This document shows, one piece after another, positions 49,140 to 57,668 of a stretch of DNA of 64,000 nucleotides. The position numbers and the translations under genes are program-made. Every line of letters starts with the position of its first letter. The first letter of the stretch is position 1. The stretch comes from Spirochaetaceae bacterium (GTDB taxonomy: Bacteria > Spirochaetota > Spirochaetia > Treponematales > Rectinemataceae), in contig JANXYQ010000075.1 of NCBI GenBank assembly GCA_025355995.1, positions 1-64,000 of the forward strand, given 5' to 3'. Under the pieces are notes generated by a model. The model was not told the DNA's origin. It worked only from the letters and a program-made list of their open reading frames with translations, and ran no database searches.

Positions 49140-49586
49140 ATGGAGTACAACGAGATCCTCGAGAGGGCCCTCGCATTGATCGGCGGGGGCAGTCCCGCCC
49201 TTTTCACGACCGTCGGCGAGGCCGGCTATCCGCACTCGCGCTGGATGGTGCCCTGCGCCCTCCCGCGGCTGAAGGGTAGGATCTTCGCCGTGACCGCGCG
49301 GGGCTTCCCGAAGACTGCGGAGGTCGAGGCGGACCCTCGCGTCTCGTGGGTGTTCCAGGCTGCCGATTTTTCCGAGGTGACGACCATCAGGGGCAGGGCG
49401 CGCGTAGTCGACGATCCCTCCTTCGCCGCCGAGGTGGTGAAGGCGATCGGCCCCAACCTCTCCGTCTTCTGGCGGCTCAACAAGGATCCCTCCTCGATCC
49501 GCGTGATAGAGACCGAGATCGAGTCGGCGTCCATCCTCCTTCCCCTGCGCGCCGAGCGATTCTCGGCTGAGCCGAATCATGGATGA
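49140..49586 (+). CDS. PNPOx-like FMN-binding split-barrel protein
   Basis: A 148-residue single-domain protein of the pyridoxamine-phosphate-oxidase-like group (general-stress-protein-26 type): PALFTTVGEAGYPHSRWMVP, IFAVTARGFPKTAEVEADPRVSWVFQ and VTTIRGRARVVDDP give the split barrel that binds FMN. Function in this operon (between lplA and pdhA) is unclear; a flavin or redox role is possible. AATAGGAG precedes the ATG at 49140. Its 3' end overlaps pdhA by 8 bp. Confidence 0.8.
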   Translation: MEYNEILERALALIGGGSPALFTTVGEAGYPHSRWMVPCALPRLKGRIFAVTARGFPKTAEVEADPRVSWVFQAADFSEVTTIRGRARVVDDPSFAAEVVKAIGPNLSVFWRLNKDPSSIRVIETEIESASILLPLRAERFSAEPNHG

Positions 49587-50550
49587 TTCCCTCTTGGCGC
49601 TGCTCGAGAGCATGCAGCTGATCAGGGCCTTCGAGGAGAAGGCGGGCATGATGTACGGCCTGCGCAAGATAGGCGGATTCTGCCACCTCTATACGGGGCA
49701 GGAGGCGGTGGCGGTCGGAGCCGTCTCGGTCCTCGACCTCGGGAGGGACTACGTGCTGACCGGGTACAGGGACCACGGCCATGCGCTCGCCCTCGGCATG
49801 GATCCCGGGGCCATCATGGCCGAGCTCTTCGGCAAGGCGACCGGCGTCTCCCGCGGCAAGGGCGGCTCGATGCACCTCTTCGACCCCGCCAAGCGGATGC
49901 TCGGCGGCAACGGCATCGTAGGCGCCCAGATACCCGTGGCTACCGGAGTAGCCCTCGCCCAAGCCTATCGCGGCGACGGCGGCGTCACGCTCTGCTTCTT
50001 CGGCGACGGCGCCTTCCATCAAGGCGCGCTCCACGAGAGCCTCAACCTCGCGAAGGTCTGGTCCCTGCCCATCGTGTACGTCGTGGAGAACAACCAGTGG
50101 GGCATGGGCACGAACTGGAAGCGCGTCTCCTCGGAGGAGGACTTCACGCTCACCGTCGCGGGCTACGGCATGAAGGGCCTCTCCTGCGACGGCATGGACC
50201 TGGCGAGCGTGCGAGGAGCCCTGCGCGAGGCGGTCGACCGCGCGCGGACGGCCAGGGAGCCCTGCCTCGTCGAGGCGCGCACCTATCGCTACAAGGGCCA
50301 CTCGATGAGCGACCCGCAGAAGTACCGCAGCCGCGACGATGTCGAGGAGTACCGCAAGCGCGACCCGATCGACGCCCTCAAGGGCAGGATGACGGACTCG
50401 GGCGAGCTGACCGAGGCCCGGTGGGCGGAGATAGCCGCCCGGGTCGACGCCAAGGTGGAGGCGGCGGTCGCCTTCGCGGAGGCCTCGCCCGAGCCCGCCT
50501 CCGGCGAGCTCTATACCGACGTATACTCCTCGCCGCGAGCGGCGGGGTAG
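49579..50550 (+). CDS. pdhA: Pyruvate dehydrogenase E1 component, alpha subunit
   Basis: A 323-residue TPP-dependent dehydrogenase subunit. The TPP/Mg2+ motif runs from GDGAFHQGALHESLNLA to VVENN, and RGKGGSMHLFD and YRYKGHSMSDPQKYR (phosphorylation-loop region in higher organisms) are family markers. It pairs with the E1 beta subunit encoded next to decarboxylate pyruvate (or acetoin or a branched-chain keto acid; sequence favours pyruvate/acetoin type) and pass acetyl to E2. Confidence 0.92.
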   Translation: MDDSLLALLESMQLIRAFEEKAGMMYGLRKIGGFCHLYTGQEAVAVGAVSVLDLGRDYVLTGYRDHGHALALGMDPGAIMAELFGKATGVSRGKGGSMHLFDPAKRMLGGNGIVGAQIPVATGVALAQAYRGDGGVTLCFFGDGAFHQGALHESLNLAKVWSLPIVYVVENNQWGMGTNWKRVSSEEDFTLTVAGYGMKGLSCDGMDLASVRGALREAVDRARTAREPCLVEARTYRYKGHSMSDPQKYRSRDDVEEYRKRDPIDALKGRMTDSGELTEARWAEIAARVDAKVEAAVAFAEASPEPASGELYTDVYSSPRAAG

Positions 50551-50558
50551 GGGGAGCG

Positions 50559-51542
50559 ATGTCGGTAATAACCTACCGCGAGGCCCTGGGCAGGGCCCTC
50601 GACGAGGAGATGGCCAGGGACGGGCGTGTGTTCCTGATGGGCGAGGAGGTCGGGGAGTACGACGGCGCCTACAAGGTGTCGAAGGGCCTGCTGGCGAAAT
50701 ACGGGCCGGACAGGGTGCGCGACACGCCGATCGCCGAGCTCGGCTTCACGGGAGCCGGCGTCGGCGCCGCCATCGCGGGCCTCAGGCCGGTCGTCGAATG
50801 GATGACGCACAACTTCGCCCTCCTCGCGATGGACCAGGTGATCAACGAGGCGGCCAAGATGCGCTACATGTCGGGCGGCCAGCTGTCGGTGCCCATAGTG
50901 TTCCGTGGCCCCAATGGCCCCGCGGAATATCTTGCGAGCCAGCATTCGCAGTCCTTCGCGAGCTTCTGGGCGCATGTGCCGGGCCTCAAGGTCCTCGCGC
51001 CTTCGACCCCCGCAGACGCCTACGGCTTGCTGAAAAGCGCTATCCGCGACGACGACCCCGTGGTCTTCCTCGAGAGCGAGATGATGTACGGGTGGAAGGG
51101 CGAGGTGAGCGACCAGGAATTCCTGGTTCCCTTCGGCAAGGCGGCCGTCGCCCGGCCCGGGCGGGACCTCACGATAATCTCCTTCTCGAAGCCGGCGCGC
51201 GCGGCGCTCGAGGCCGCCGACGCCCTCGCGGGCCGCGGCATCGAGGCCGAGGTCCTGGACCTCCGCAGCATCAGGCCCCTCGACGAGGCAGCCTTGTACG
51301 AATCGGTCAGGCGGACGGGGCGCTGCGTCGTCGTCGACGAGTCCTGGCCCTTCGCGAGCGTGGGCTCCCACGTCGCTTATCTAGTATCGCGCGAATGCTT
51401 CGATCGCCTCGACGCTCCGGTGGCCTTGGTTTCCGGGGAGGACGTGCCGATGCCCTACAACCACGCGCTCGAGCTCGCGGCCCAACCCTTGGCGGCCAAG
51501 ATCGAGGCCGCGGCCCTGCGCGCTCTCTACCGGGAGGTATAG
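50559..51542 (+). CDS. pdhB: Pyruvate dehydrogenase E1 component, beta subunit
   Basis: A 327-residue transketolase-like subunit: MSVITYREALGRALDEEMARD, FLMGEEVGEYDGAYKVSKGLL, DTPIAELGFTGAGVGAA and RPVVEWMTHNFALLAMDQVINEAAK are standard PdhB blocks. GGGGAG a few bases upstream sets the ATG at 50559. With PdhA it forms the alpha2beta2 E1. Gap of eight bases to pdhA and one base to the E2 gene. Confidence 0.93.
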   Translation: MSVITYREALGRALDEEMARDGRVFLMGEEVGEYDGAYKVSKGLLAKYGPDRVRDTPIAELGFTGAGVGAAIAGLRPVVEWMTHNFALLAMDQVINEAAKMRYMSGGQLSVPIVFRGPNGPAEYLASQHSQSFASFWAHVPGLKVLAPSTPADAYGLLKSAIRDDDPVVFLESEMMYGWKGEVSDQEFLVPFGKAAVARPGRDLTIISFSKPARAALEAADALAGRGIEAEVLDLRSIRPLDEAALYESVRRTGRCVVVDESWPFASVGSHVAYLVSRECFDRLDAPVALVSGEDVPMPYNHALELAAQPLAAKIEAAALRALYREV

Positions 51543-51543
51543 G

Positions 51544-52821
51544 ATGGCCGAAAGGCTTCTCATGATGGCCCTCTCCCCGACCATGGCCGAGGGTACGATA
51601 ACCAAATGGAAGGTCGCCGAGGGTTCCGCCTTCAAGGCAGGCTCGGTGCTCTGCGAGGTCGAGACAGACAAGGCGAGCATGGACTACGAGGCGTCCAAGG
51701 ACGCCGTCCTCCTCAAGATCCTCGTAGGCGAGGGAGGGAAGGCGGCCGTTGGCATGGGCATAGCCGTCATCGGGGCCGCGGGCGAGGATCCAGGCCCCCT
51801 GTCCGCGGCCGCGCCTGGCGTACCCGCGCCGCCTCCCCTGCCAGCCGCGCCCGCGCTGCCGAAGCCTTCGGCAGCGCCGCCTTCGCCCAAGGCCCCGGAG
51901 CCGGCTAGGGAGGCCGTCCCCGCCGTCGAGGCGCCAGGCGGGGGGGGGCCTTCCGCCCCGGCTTCCTATCCGCCCTCCTCGCCGCTCGCCCGCTCCCTCG
52001 CCCGTGAGCTCGGGGTGGACCTCCGCTACGCGAGGGGCTCCGGCCCCGGCGGCCGCGTCGTGGAGAGGGACGTGCGCGAGCTCGCGTCGCGCGGCCCCGC
52101 GGCGGGGCCTTCCGGCTCCCGACCCCTTCCGGCCGGGGCGGCCGACCGCAGGGTGCCCGTATCGGGAAAGCGCGCGGTCATCGCCAGGCGCCTCTCCGAG
52201 TCCTTCTTCACCGCCCCGCACTTCTATCTGAAACGGCGGGCGGACGTCGGCTCCCTCCTGGCCCTGCGCGAAGGCGCGAACGCCGGCCGCGAGAAGCCGA
52301 TTTCTCTCAACGCGTTCCTGGTCAAGCTCTGCGCCGAGGCGATCGTCCGCCACCCCTACATGAATTCGGGATGGGAGGGCGACGCTATAACCGAGCGCTC
52401 CTCCGTGGACATCGGCCTCGCGGTGGCCCTGCCCGACGGCCTCATCACGCCCGTCGTCAGGGACTGCGCGCGAAAAGGCGTCGCGGCGATAGACGAGGAG
52501 CTGTCGGCCCTCATCGCCAAGGCTCGGGACAGGGGCCTCGCTCCCTCCGAGTACGAGGGCGCGGGCTTCACGATCAGCAATCTCGGGAGCTACGGGGTGG
52601 AGGAGTTCACCGCGATCATCAACCCGCCGGGCTCGGCGATACTCGCCGTGGGCGCGGCCCTCATAGAGCCTTGGGTCCGCGAGGACGGCTCCGTCGGCGC
52701 GAGGCGCGCGATGGCCCTCACCCTCGGCTGCGACCATCGAGTCATTGACGGAGCGGCCGGCGCGCGTTTCCTCGCGACCCTGGCCTCCTTCGTCGAGGAT
52801 CCCGGCAAGGCCCTGCTCTAA
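51544..52821 (+). CDS. pdhC: Pyruvate dehydrogenase E2, dihydrolipoamide acetyltransferase
   Basis: A 425-residue E2. It has a single N-terminal lipoyl domain (about 1-78) with lipoyl-Lys in EVETDKASMDYE, an Ala/Pro-rich linker, a peripheral-subunit-binding domain (PLARSLARELGVDLRYARGSGPGGRVVERDV, about 145-180), and a catalytic CAT domain ending with GCDHRVIDGAAGARFL (active-site His and Asp). The linker gene segment contains a run of nine G at 51940-51948. Substrate of LplA encoded at the head of the operon. Confidence 0.93.
   Translation: MAERLLMMALSPTMAEGTITKWKVAEGSAFKAGSVLCEVETDKASMDYEASKDAVLLKILVGEGGKAAVGMGIAVIGAAGEDPGPLSAAAPGVPAPPPLPAAPALPKPSAAPPSPKAPEPAREAVPAVEAPGGGGPSAPASYPPSSPLARSLARELGVDLRYARGSGPGGRVVERDVRELASRGPAAGPSGSRPLPAGAADRRVPVSGKRAVIARRLSESFFTAPHFYLKRRADVGSLLALREGANAGREKPISLNAFLVKLCAEAIVRHPYMNSGWEGDAITERSSVDIGLAVALPDGLITPVVRDCARKGVAAIDEELSALIAKARDRGLAPSEYEGAGFTISNLGSYGVEEFTAIINPPGSAILAVGAALIEPWVREDGSVGARRAMALTLGCDHRVIDGAAGARFLATLASFVEDPGKALL
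51940..51948 (+). repeat. G9 homopolymer in the E2 linker
   Basis: Nine consecutive G residues encode glycines in the flexible linker of the E2 gene. Slippage here would shift the frame upstream of the catalytic domain. Confidence 0.9.
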
Positions 52822-52837
52822 AACAAGGAGACTTCAG

Positions 52838-54283
52838 ATGCCTGATAAAGATTACGACCTCGTCGTCATTGGAGCGGGGCCCGGCGGCTATGTCTGCGCG
52901 ATTCGGGCGGCCCAGCTCGGCTTGTCGGTCGCCGTCGTCGAGAAGGACGCGCCGGGAGGGGTCTGCCTCAACGTCGGCTGCATCCCTTCGAAGGCCCTGA
53001 TACACCAGGCCTCGCTCTTCATCGAGGGACGGGCGGCCATCGAAGCCGCAGGCGGCAAGGTCGACCTAAGTGGCTTCGATTACGAGAGGGTCTGGAAGCG
53101 GTCCCGCGACGCCGCCGACAGGCTCTCGAAGGGCGTCCGCTTCCTGTTGAAAAAGAACGGCGTGGACTACGTCGAGGGAGCCGCCCGCCTTTCGGGGTCG
53201 CGCGAGGTCGAGGTCGCCGGCGCCGGCGCCGCTGGTCCCCGCGGACTCTCGGCGAAGGCCGTCGTCCTCGCGACGGGCTCTCGGCCGCGCGCCCTGCCCG
53301 GCTTCGACTTCGATGAGGACAAAATACTGTCGTCCACGGGGCTCCTCATGTCGCGCAACCTCCCGAAGCGATTGGCTATCCTCGGCGCAGGCGCGATCGG
53401 CATGGAGACCGCCTATATCATGGGGGCCTTCGGGGTGGAGGTGACGGTGATAGAGCTCTTGGACAGGATCCTCCCCATCGAGGACGAGGAGTCGGCCGCG
53501 ATCATCGCGGCGGCCTTCGCCAAGCGCGGGACGAAGTTGCTCACCGGTACCTCAGCTCAAGGAGTGGCGCGCGCGGGCGACGTCCTCTCCCTCAAGCTGA
53601 AGGCCAAATCTGGTCCAGAGGCCAGCCCCGGCGAGGAGCGGAGCCTGGAGGCAGACCGCGTCCTCGTATCGATAGGGCGCAGCCCCAATACGGGGGAGCT
53701 CGGGCTCGAAGAGCTCGGCGTCCGGCTCGAGAAGGGCTACGTCTCGGTCGGGGACTACCAGGAGAGCTCGGCGTCCGGCATTTACGCGATCGGGGATATC
53801 GTCGCGACTCCGCTGCTGGCTCACGTCGCCTCTAAAGAGGGCGAGATAGCCGCCGAACGCATCGCCCAGCTCGTTAAAGGCGGGCCTCCTCCTTCCGAAA
53901 AGCGCGTGGATCCCCTCTTCGTGCCGAGCGCCGTCTACTGCGAACCCGAGCTCGGGAGCTTCGGCCTCTCCGAGGCCAAAGCCAAGGTCGAGGGCAGGAC
54001 TGTCAGCATGGCTCGCTTTCCCTACCGGGGCGTAGGCAAGGCCGTGGCTACGGGGCTGCCCGAGGGACAGGCCAAGATCCTCTTCGATCCTCGGACTCGG
54101 GCCATCCTGGGCGCCACGATAGTAGGGGCGGGCGCCACCGAGCTGATCCACGAGCTCCTGCTCGCCTCGAGGGCCGAACTCCTACTCGACGACGTCGCCG
54201 ACCTGATCCACGCCCATCCGACCCTCTCGGAGCTCGTGATGGAGGGGGCCAGGGCGGGATTGGGACGCGCTGTACATATTTAA
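52838..54283 (+). CDS. lpd: Dihydrolipoyl dehydrogenase (E3)
   Basis: A 481-residue FAD disulfide oxidoreductase. FAD-binding VVIGAGPGGYVCAIRAAQLG, redox-active CLNVGCIPSKAL, NAD-binding AILGAGAIGMETAYIMGAFG, second FAD block GIYAIGDIV, and C-terminal dimer-interface His-Glu in HAHPTLSELV. AAGGAG seven bases before the ATG at 52838 sets the start. Reoxidises the lipoyl group of the E2 encoded upstream; last gene of the lplA-pdh operon. Confidence 0.95.
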   Translation: MPDKDYDLVVIGAGPGGYVCAIRAAQLGLSVAVVEKDAPGGVCLNVGCIPSKALIHQASLFIEGRAAIEAAGGKVDLSGFDYERVWKRSRDAADRLSKGVRFLLKKNGVDYVEGAARLSGSREVEVAGAGAAGPRGLSAKAVVLATGSRPRALPGFDFDEDKILSSTGLLMSRNLPKRLAILGAGAIGMETAYIMGAFGVEVTVIELLDRILPIEDEESAAIIAAAFAKRGTKLLTGTSAQGVARAGDVLSLKLKAKSGPEASPGEERSLEADRVLVSIGRSPNTGELGLEELGVRLEKGYVSVGDYQESSASGIYAIGDIVATPLLAHVASKEGEIAAERIAQLVKGGPPPSEKRVDPLFVPSAVYCEPELGSFGLSEAKAKVEGRTVSMARFPYRGVGKAVATGLPEGQAKILFDPRTRAILGATIVGAGATELIHELLLASRAELLLDDVADLIHAHPTLSELVMEGARAGLGRAVHI

Positions 54284-54498
54284 CGCTTTTCGCGCAGATG
54301 CGTAAAACCGCTCGAAAACGTACTAGGCGCGGAAGACCTTTATGCAGTATATTGCATTCAAGCTGATCGGGAGCCCTTCGGTTCGTTAGTATCAGCCCTC
54401 GCTCGCGGTCGGTGAACCGGGGGCGAGAGCACTGCCGATTTTTAGAATAGTACTGAAAATCCGGCACTTGCCCCCATCTCTTTTCTTTAAGGATTCAC
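54284..54498 (+). promoter_or_regulatory. Long structured leader of the DEAD-box helicase gene
   Basis: TATATT at 54348-54353 is a good -10 candidate, giving a leader of about 139 nt. It contains a hairpin at 54434-54465 (arms GCCGATTTT and AAAATCCGGC, one bulge) and further G+C-rich pairing around 54400-54425, then a pyrimidine-rich tract and AAGGA before the ATG. Long structured leaders are usual for cold-induced or autoregulated RNA helicases. No clear terminator for the preceding pdh operon is seen in 54284-54347. Confidence 0.45.
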
Positions 54499-56013
54499 AT
54501 GACCGACCAAACATTCGCCTCCCTCGGCCTCGCCGAGAGCATTCTGTCCGCCCTCGAGCGACAGGGCTACGAAACCCCCACTCCCATCCAGACGGCATCC
54601 ATCCCTTCCCTCCTCGCCGGCCGCGACCTCCTGGGCTGCGCGCAGACGGGCACGGGCAAGACCGCCGCCTTCGCGTTGCCGATAATCCAGCGCCTTTCGG
54701 CCATGGCCGTCAGGCCCGCGCCCAAGAGCTGCCGCGCCCTCGTCGTCGCCCCGACCCGCGAGCTCGCCGCCCAGATCGATTCCAGCTTCGCCGCCTACGG
54801 CGCCAATTCGCGGCTCACGCACACCGTCGTCTACGGCGGGGTCGGCAAGGCCCCCCAGGTCAAGGCCATAGGCCGGGGCGTCGACGTCCTCGTAGCCACG
54901 CCCGGCCGCCTCCTCGACCTCCACAATCAGGGCGTCGTGCGCCTCGACGCGGTCGAGATCGTCGTCCTCGATGAGGCCGACCGCATGCTCGACATGGGCT
55001 TCATCAGGGACGTCAAGCGCATCATGGCCCTCATACCGAAGAACCGGCAGACCCTCCTCTTCTCCGCCACCATGCCCAACGACATCTCGGGACTCGCCAA
55101 CTCGATCCTGCGCGATCCGGTCCGCGTCTCCGTGACGCCGGACAAGCCCACCGTCGAGCTCATCGACCAGAAGGTTGCCTTCGTCGAGAAGGGCGAGAAG
55201 CGGGCCTTCCTCGCGGCCCTCATAAACGCCCAGGGGGACGAGCGCGCGATCGTCTTCACCCGGACCAAGCACGGGGCCGACAAGCTCGCGAAGGCCCTGA
55301 GCGTCGGCGGCATCCCCGCCGAGGCCATCCATGCCAACAAGAGCCAGAACAACAGGACTCGCACGATGGACGGCTTCCGCGCCGGAAACCTCCGGGTCCT
55401 CGTCGCCACCGACCTCGCCGCGCGCGGAATCGACGTCGACGGCATCAGCCACGTCTACAACTACGAGCTCCCCGAGGTGGCCGAGACCTACGTCCACCGC
55501 ATCGGGCGAACCGCGCGGGCGGGCGCCTCAGGCTGCGCCATCGCCCTCTGCGACCGCGAGGAGCGCCCCCTGCTTAAGGCGATCGAGAAGCTGCTGCGCA
55601 CGAGCGTGCCGGTAGCCTCGGGCCCCCTCTTCGACCAGGTGGCCGCGGACGCGAGGAAGACCATGATCGCCGAGGCGGCCGCCATCCGTGCCGATCCGCG
55701 CCTCGCGGCGCGCGAGGCCGCCGAGCGCGACCGCGAGCGCAGCTTCGACCCCCGGAACAGGACCAAGACGGGCCGTCGACCCGAGGGTCGCCCCGAGGCG
55801 CGCTCCGAGAGCAGGAGCTCTTCCACCGGCGCGGCCGGCAGGGTCGTGGCGAAGAGGGGCAGTTTGACTTCCTCGTCCTCAGGCGCTACATTTTCAAGCA
55901 AGGAGTCCAACCATGGAAATAGGTTCGATCGGAGCCCAAGCGGCCGTTCCCCTTCAGGCGGCGCCTCGCGAGAGCGAAGCGGCGGAGCGCGCTCCGGACA
56001 ACGAAGCCGCTGA
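54499..56013 (+). CDS. DEAD-box RNA helicase (RhlE-like)
   Basis: A 504-residue ATP-dependent RNA helicase. Q motif GYETPTPIQTASIP, motif I AQTGTGKTAAF, Ia PTRELAAQ, Ib TPGRLLD, II VLDEADRMLDMGF, III FSATMP, V VATDLAARGIDVDG and VI HRIGRTARAG are all intact. The C-terminal ~90 residues are basic, Arg/Gly/Ser-rich and disordered, the usual RNA-binding tail of RhlE proteins. The last 101 bases overlap a separate small gene in another frame. Likely role in RNA remodelling, ribosome assembly or decay at low temperature. Confidence 0.93.
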   Translation: MTDQTFASLGLAESILSALERQGYETPTPIQTASIPSLLAGRDLLGCAQTGTGKTAAFALPIIQRLSAMAVRPAPKSCRALVVAPTRELAAQIDSSFAAYGANSRLTHTVVYGGVGKAPQVKAIGRGVDVLVATPGRLLDLHNQGVVRLDAVEIVVLDEADRMLDMGFIRDVKRIMALIPKNRQTLLFSATMPNDISGLANSILRDPVRVSVTPDKPTVELIDQKVAFVEKGEKRAFLAALINAQGDERAIVFTRTKHGADKLAKALSVGGIPAEAIHANKSQNNRTRTMDGFRAGNLRVLVATDLAARGIDVDGISHVYNYELPEVAETYVHRIGRTARAGASGCAIALCDREERPLLKAIEKLLRTSVPVASGPLFDQVAADARKTMIAEAAAIRADPRLAAREAAERDRERSFDPRNRTKTGRRPEGRPEARSESRSSSTGAAGRVVAKRGSLTSSSSGATFSSKESNHGNRFDRSPSGRSPSGGASRERSGGARSGQRSR

Positions 56014-56086
56014 AGCCCCCAAGGTAGCCCAGGCTAAGGCCCCGCTGCCGGCCGATGTCGGCACTATAATCGACACCCAAGCCTAG
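55913..56086 (+). CDS. Small 57-residue protein overlapping the helicase 3' end
   Basis: Starts at ATG 55913 with a textbook AAGGAG seven bases upstream, in a frame different from the helicase, and stops at TAG 56086. The protein begins MEIGSIGAQAAVPLQ, has an Ala/Glu/Pro-rich middle and ends GTIIDTQA. The ends resemble the small YjfB-like (putative motility) proteins, but the match is weak. TACATT at 55887-55892 could be its own -10. A large hairpin follows its stop. Helicase overlap 101 bp. Confidence 0.55.
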   Translation: MEIGSIGAQAAVPLQAAPRESEAAERAPDNEAAEAPKVAQAKAPLPADVGTIIDTQA

Positions 56087-56103
56087 CCAGCCCATAGACA
56101 GAT

Positions 56104-56161
56104 ACGGCCGGGTCCCCTCCCGCGGCAAGCGCAGTGCTTGCCCAAGAGGGGGCCCGGCCGT
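56104..56161 (+). terminator. Large nested hairpin after the small gene
   Basis: A 16-bp stem (arms 56104-56119 and 56146-56161, one G-U pair) encloses a second perfect 7-bp stem (GGCAAGC and GCTTGCC). There is no long T-run after it. It probably ends or stabilises the helicase/small-gene transcript and isolates the next leader. Confidence 0.6.
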
Positions 56162-56189
56162 TATCATATCCGAACGATTCCTCACTCAA

Positions 56190-56311
56190 CGGTCGGGATA
56201 GAAACACAGGTCCGGTAGGTAGTCCGGCAGGCCCTCTCGCGAAGGCCCGAGTAACCACCGTCGTCGACGGCGTCCATTCCCCTCCCGGGATAATACTACC
56301 CGGAGGGCGCC
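56190..56311 (+). promoter_or_regulatory. Candidate yjdF-type riboswitch leader with sequestered ribosome site
   Basis: This 120-base leader precedes a YjdF-family gene. Its last element is a hairpin at 56280-56307 (left arm CCCTCCCGGG, right arm CCCGGAGGG, one bulged C, nine-base loop). The GGAGGG ribosome site (56302-56307) lies wholly inside the right arm. Upstream are a direct repeat (GTCCGGTAG/GTCCGGCAG) and a small stem CCGTC/GACGG (56258-56270). YjdF genes are known to be controlled by a riboswitch class that binds aza-aromatic compounds. The match to that class is inferred from gene context and layout, not from aligned consensus. Confidence 0.45.
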
Positions 56312-56722
56312 ATGGTCGCCATTTTCATCGTGTATTTCGAGGGCCCCTTCTGGGTCGGCGTCTTGGAGTCCGAGGACGAGGGTCGTCTCGTCGTGGCGAG
56401 GCAGGTCTTCGGCTCGGAGCCCAGCAACCCCGAGCTCCTCGAATTCATGCTGTACCGCTTTTCCGAGATGCCCAGGTCCAGGCCGAGGGAGAGCCAATGC
56501 CCACTCCCTCGCGCCGCGGCGAACCCGAAGCGGGCGCAGAGGGAAGCCCGGCGCGCCCAGGCTAAGCCTCCCTCGACCAGGTCCCAAGCCGCCCTATCGG
56601 CGGCCCTGGAGGAGGGCAAGTCCGAGCGTCGGGCTATTTCCCGTGCGGATCGTCGCCTCGAGGCCGAGCGCCGCTTCGAGCTCCGGACCGAGAAGAGGAA
56701 GAGGCGGCGCGACGGACACTAG
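56312..56722 (+). CDS. yjdF: YjdF-family (DUF2992) RNA-binding protein
   Basis: A 136-residue protein. The N-terminal VYFEGPFWVGVLE and VVARQVFGSEPSNPELLEFML are the family signature, and the C-terminus is highly basic (NPKRAQREARRAQ, then a KRKRRRDGH end), as in YjdF proteins, which are otherwise mainly known from Firmicutes. Cellular role unknown, presumed RNA or nucleic-acid binding in a response to aromatic toxins. The ribosome site is locked in a hairpin. Overlaps the convergent pseudouridine synthase gene by 89 bp. Confidence 0.85.
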   Translation: MVAIFIVYFEGPFWVGVLESEDEGRLVVARQVFGSEPSNPELLEFMLYRFSEMPRSRPRESQCPLPRAAANPKRAQREARRAQAKPPSTRSQAALSAALEEGKSERRAISRADRRLEAERRFELRTEKRKRRRDGH

Positions 56723-57650
56723 ATTTCGTCGGGGCCTCGCGGCGACGCGGCTTGGGCTTCGCCTCTCCCTCGGCCTCCCTCTCGTTTAGGTGGGGCCTGT
56801 GCGGCTTGTCCGGCCCGCCGAGCGGGGCTCGCGCCGCCTTGATCGCCGCCTCGAATTCGGGAGGGGGAGGGCTCTCTATCCGCAGAGTGTCCCGGCCGGG
56901 CAGCTTGAGCTCGATGGCCCGCGCGTGGAGTGCGAGGCGCCCCAGGTCGTTGCGTCCCGATCCGTAGCGCTCGTCCCCGATCACCGGATGGCCGGAATCG
57001 GCGAGGTGGACCCGGATCTGGTGCTTTCGGCCGGTCTCCAGGGCGAGCTCGAGGAGGCTCAGGCCCGCTCCCTTGCCGATTACTCGCCAGCGCGTTATCG
57101 CCCGCTTCGCGAGCTTGTCCTTGGGCTCGGCGGCGTAGACTTCGCCGGCCTTGTTCTCCTTGAGCCAGGAATCGAAGACCCCCGATCCCTCATCCATGGA
57201 TCCCTCGACCAGGGCAACGTAGAGCCGTTGGGAGACGAGCTCGTCCCAGCCTTCCATGAGGAGCTTCTTGGTCCTGCCGTCGACGGCGAAGATCACGATG
57301 CCCGAGGTGTCGCGGTCTATCCTGTGGACGACCGCGGCCCTCCCCTTGGAGTTGTGTCGCGCAACGTGCTCGGTGGCTACGTCTAGGAGGCAGCGAGCGC
57401 GGGACCCCTCCGGCGCGATGACGGGGAGGCCGACGGGCTTGTCGAAGGCGAGGACGAGGTCGTCCTCGTACACGAGGCGAGCCGCCCCGGGGCGGAGCTT
57501 GGGCGTGGCCGCCGCTCTCTCCCGCTGCGTCTCGTCCCGCTCCCTGGTTTCCTGGCGGGGCGGCCTGGCGTTGGGCGCGTTCGCGCCCGTCTTGGGATGC
57601 CCCGGCGCCCCCGGGGGGATATAGGGCTTTCGCTTCTTCTTTGCCGGCAT
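56634..57650 (-). CDS. RluA-family pseudouridine synthase
   Basis: A 338-residue RNA-modifying enzyme. The catalytic Asp lies in HRIDRDTSGIVIFA, and ETGRKHQIRVHLADSGHPVIGDERYG is the second conserved block. VYEDDLVLAFDKPVGLPV opens the catalytic domain. N- and C-terminal extensions of about 60 residues are basic and low-complexity; no S4 domain is evident. Target (rRNA or tRNA uridine) unknown. Confidence 0.9.
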   Translation of the reverse strand: MPAKKKRKPYIPPGAPGHPKTGANAPNARPPRQETRERDETQRERAAATPKLRPGAARLVYEDDLVLAFDKPVGLPVIAPEGSRARCLLDVATEHVARHNSKGRAAVVHRIDRDTSGIVIFAVDGRTKKLLMEGWDELVSQRLYVALVEGSMDEGSGVFDSWLKENKAGEVYAAEPKDKLAKRAITRWRVIGKGAGLSLLELALETGRKHQIRVHLADSGHPVIGDERYGSGRNDLGRLALHARAIELKLPGRDTLRIESPPPPEFEAAIKAARAPLGGPDKPHRPHLNEREAEGEAKPKPRRREAPTKSSVRRAASSSSRSGARSGARPRGDDPHGK

Positions 57651-57668
57651 GGGGCCAGTATACGCTTT

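Noticed and set aside
54284-54330. Terminator after lpd
   Set aside because: No stable stem followed by T residues could be found; the pdh operon end is unmarked.
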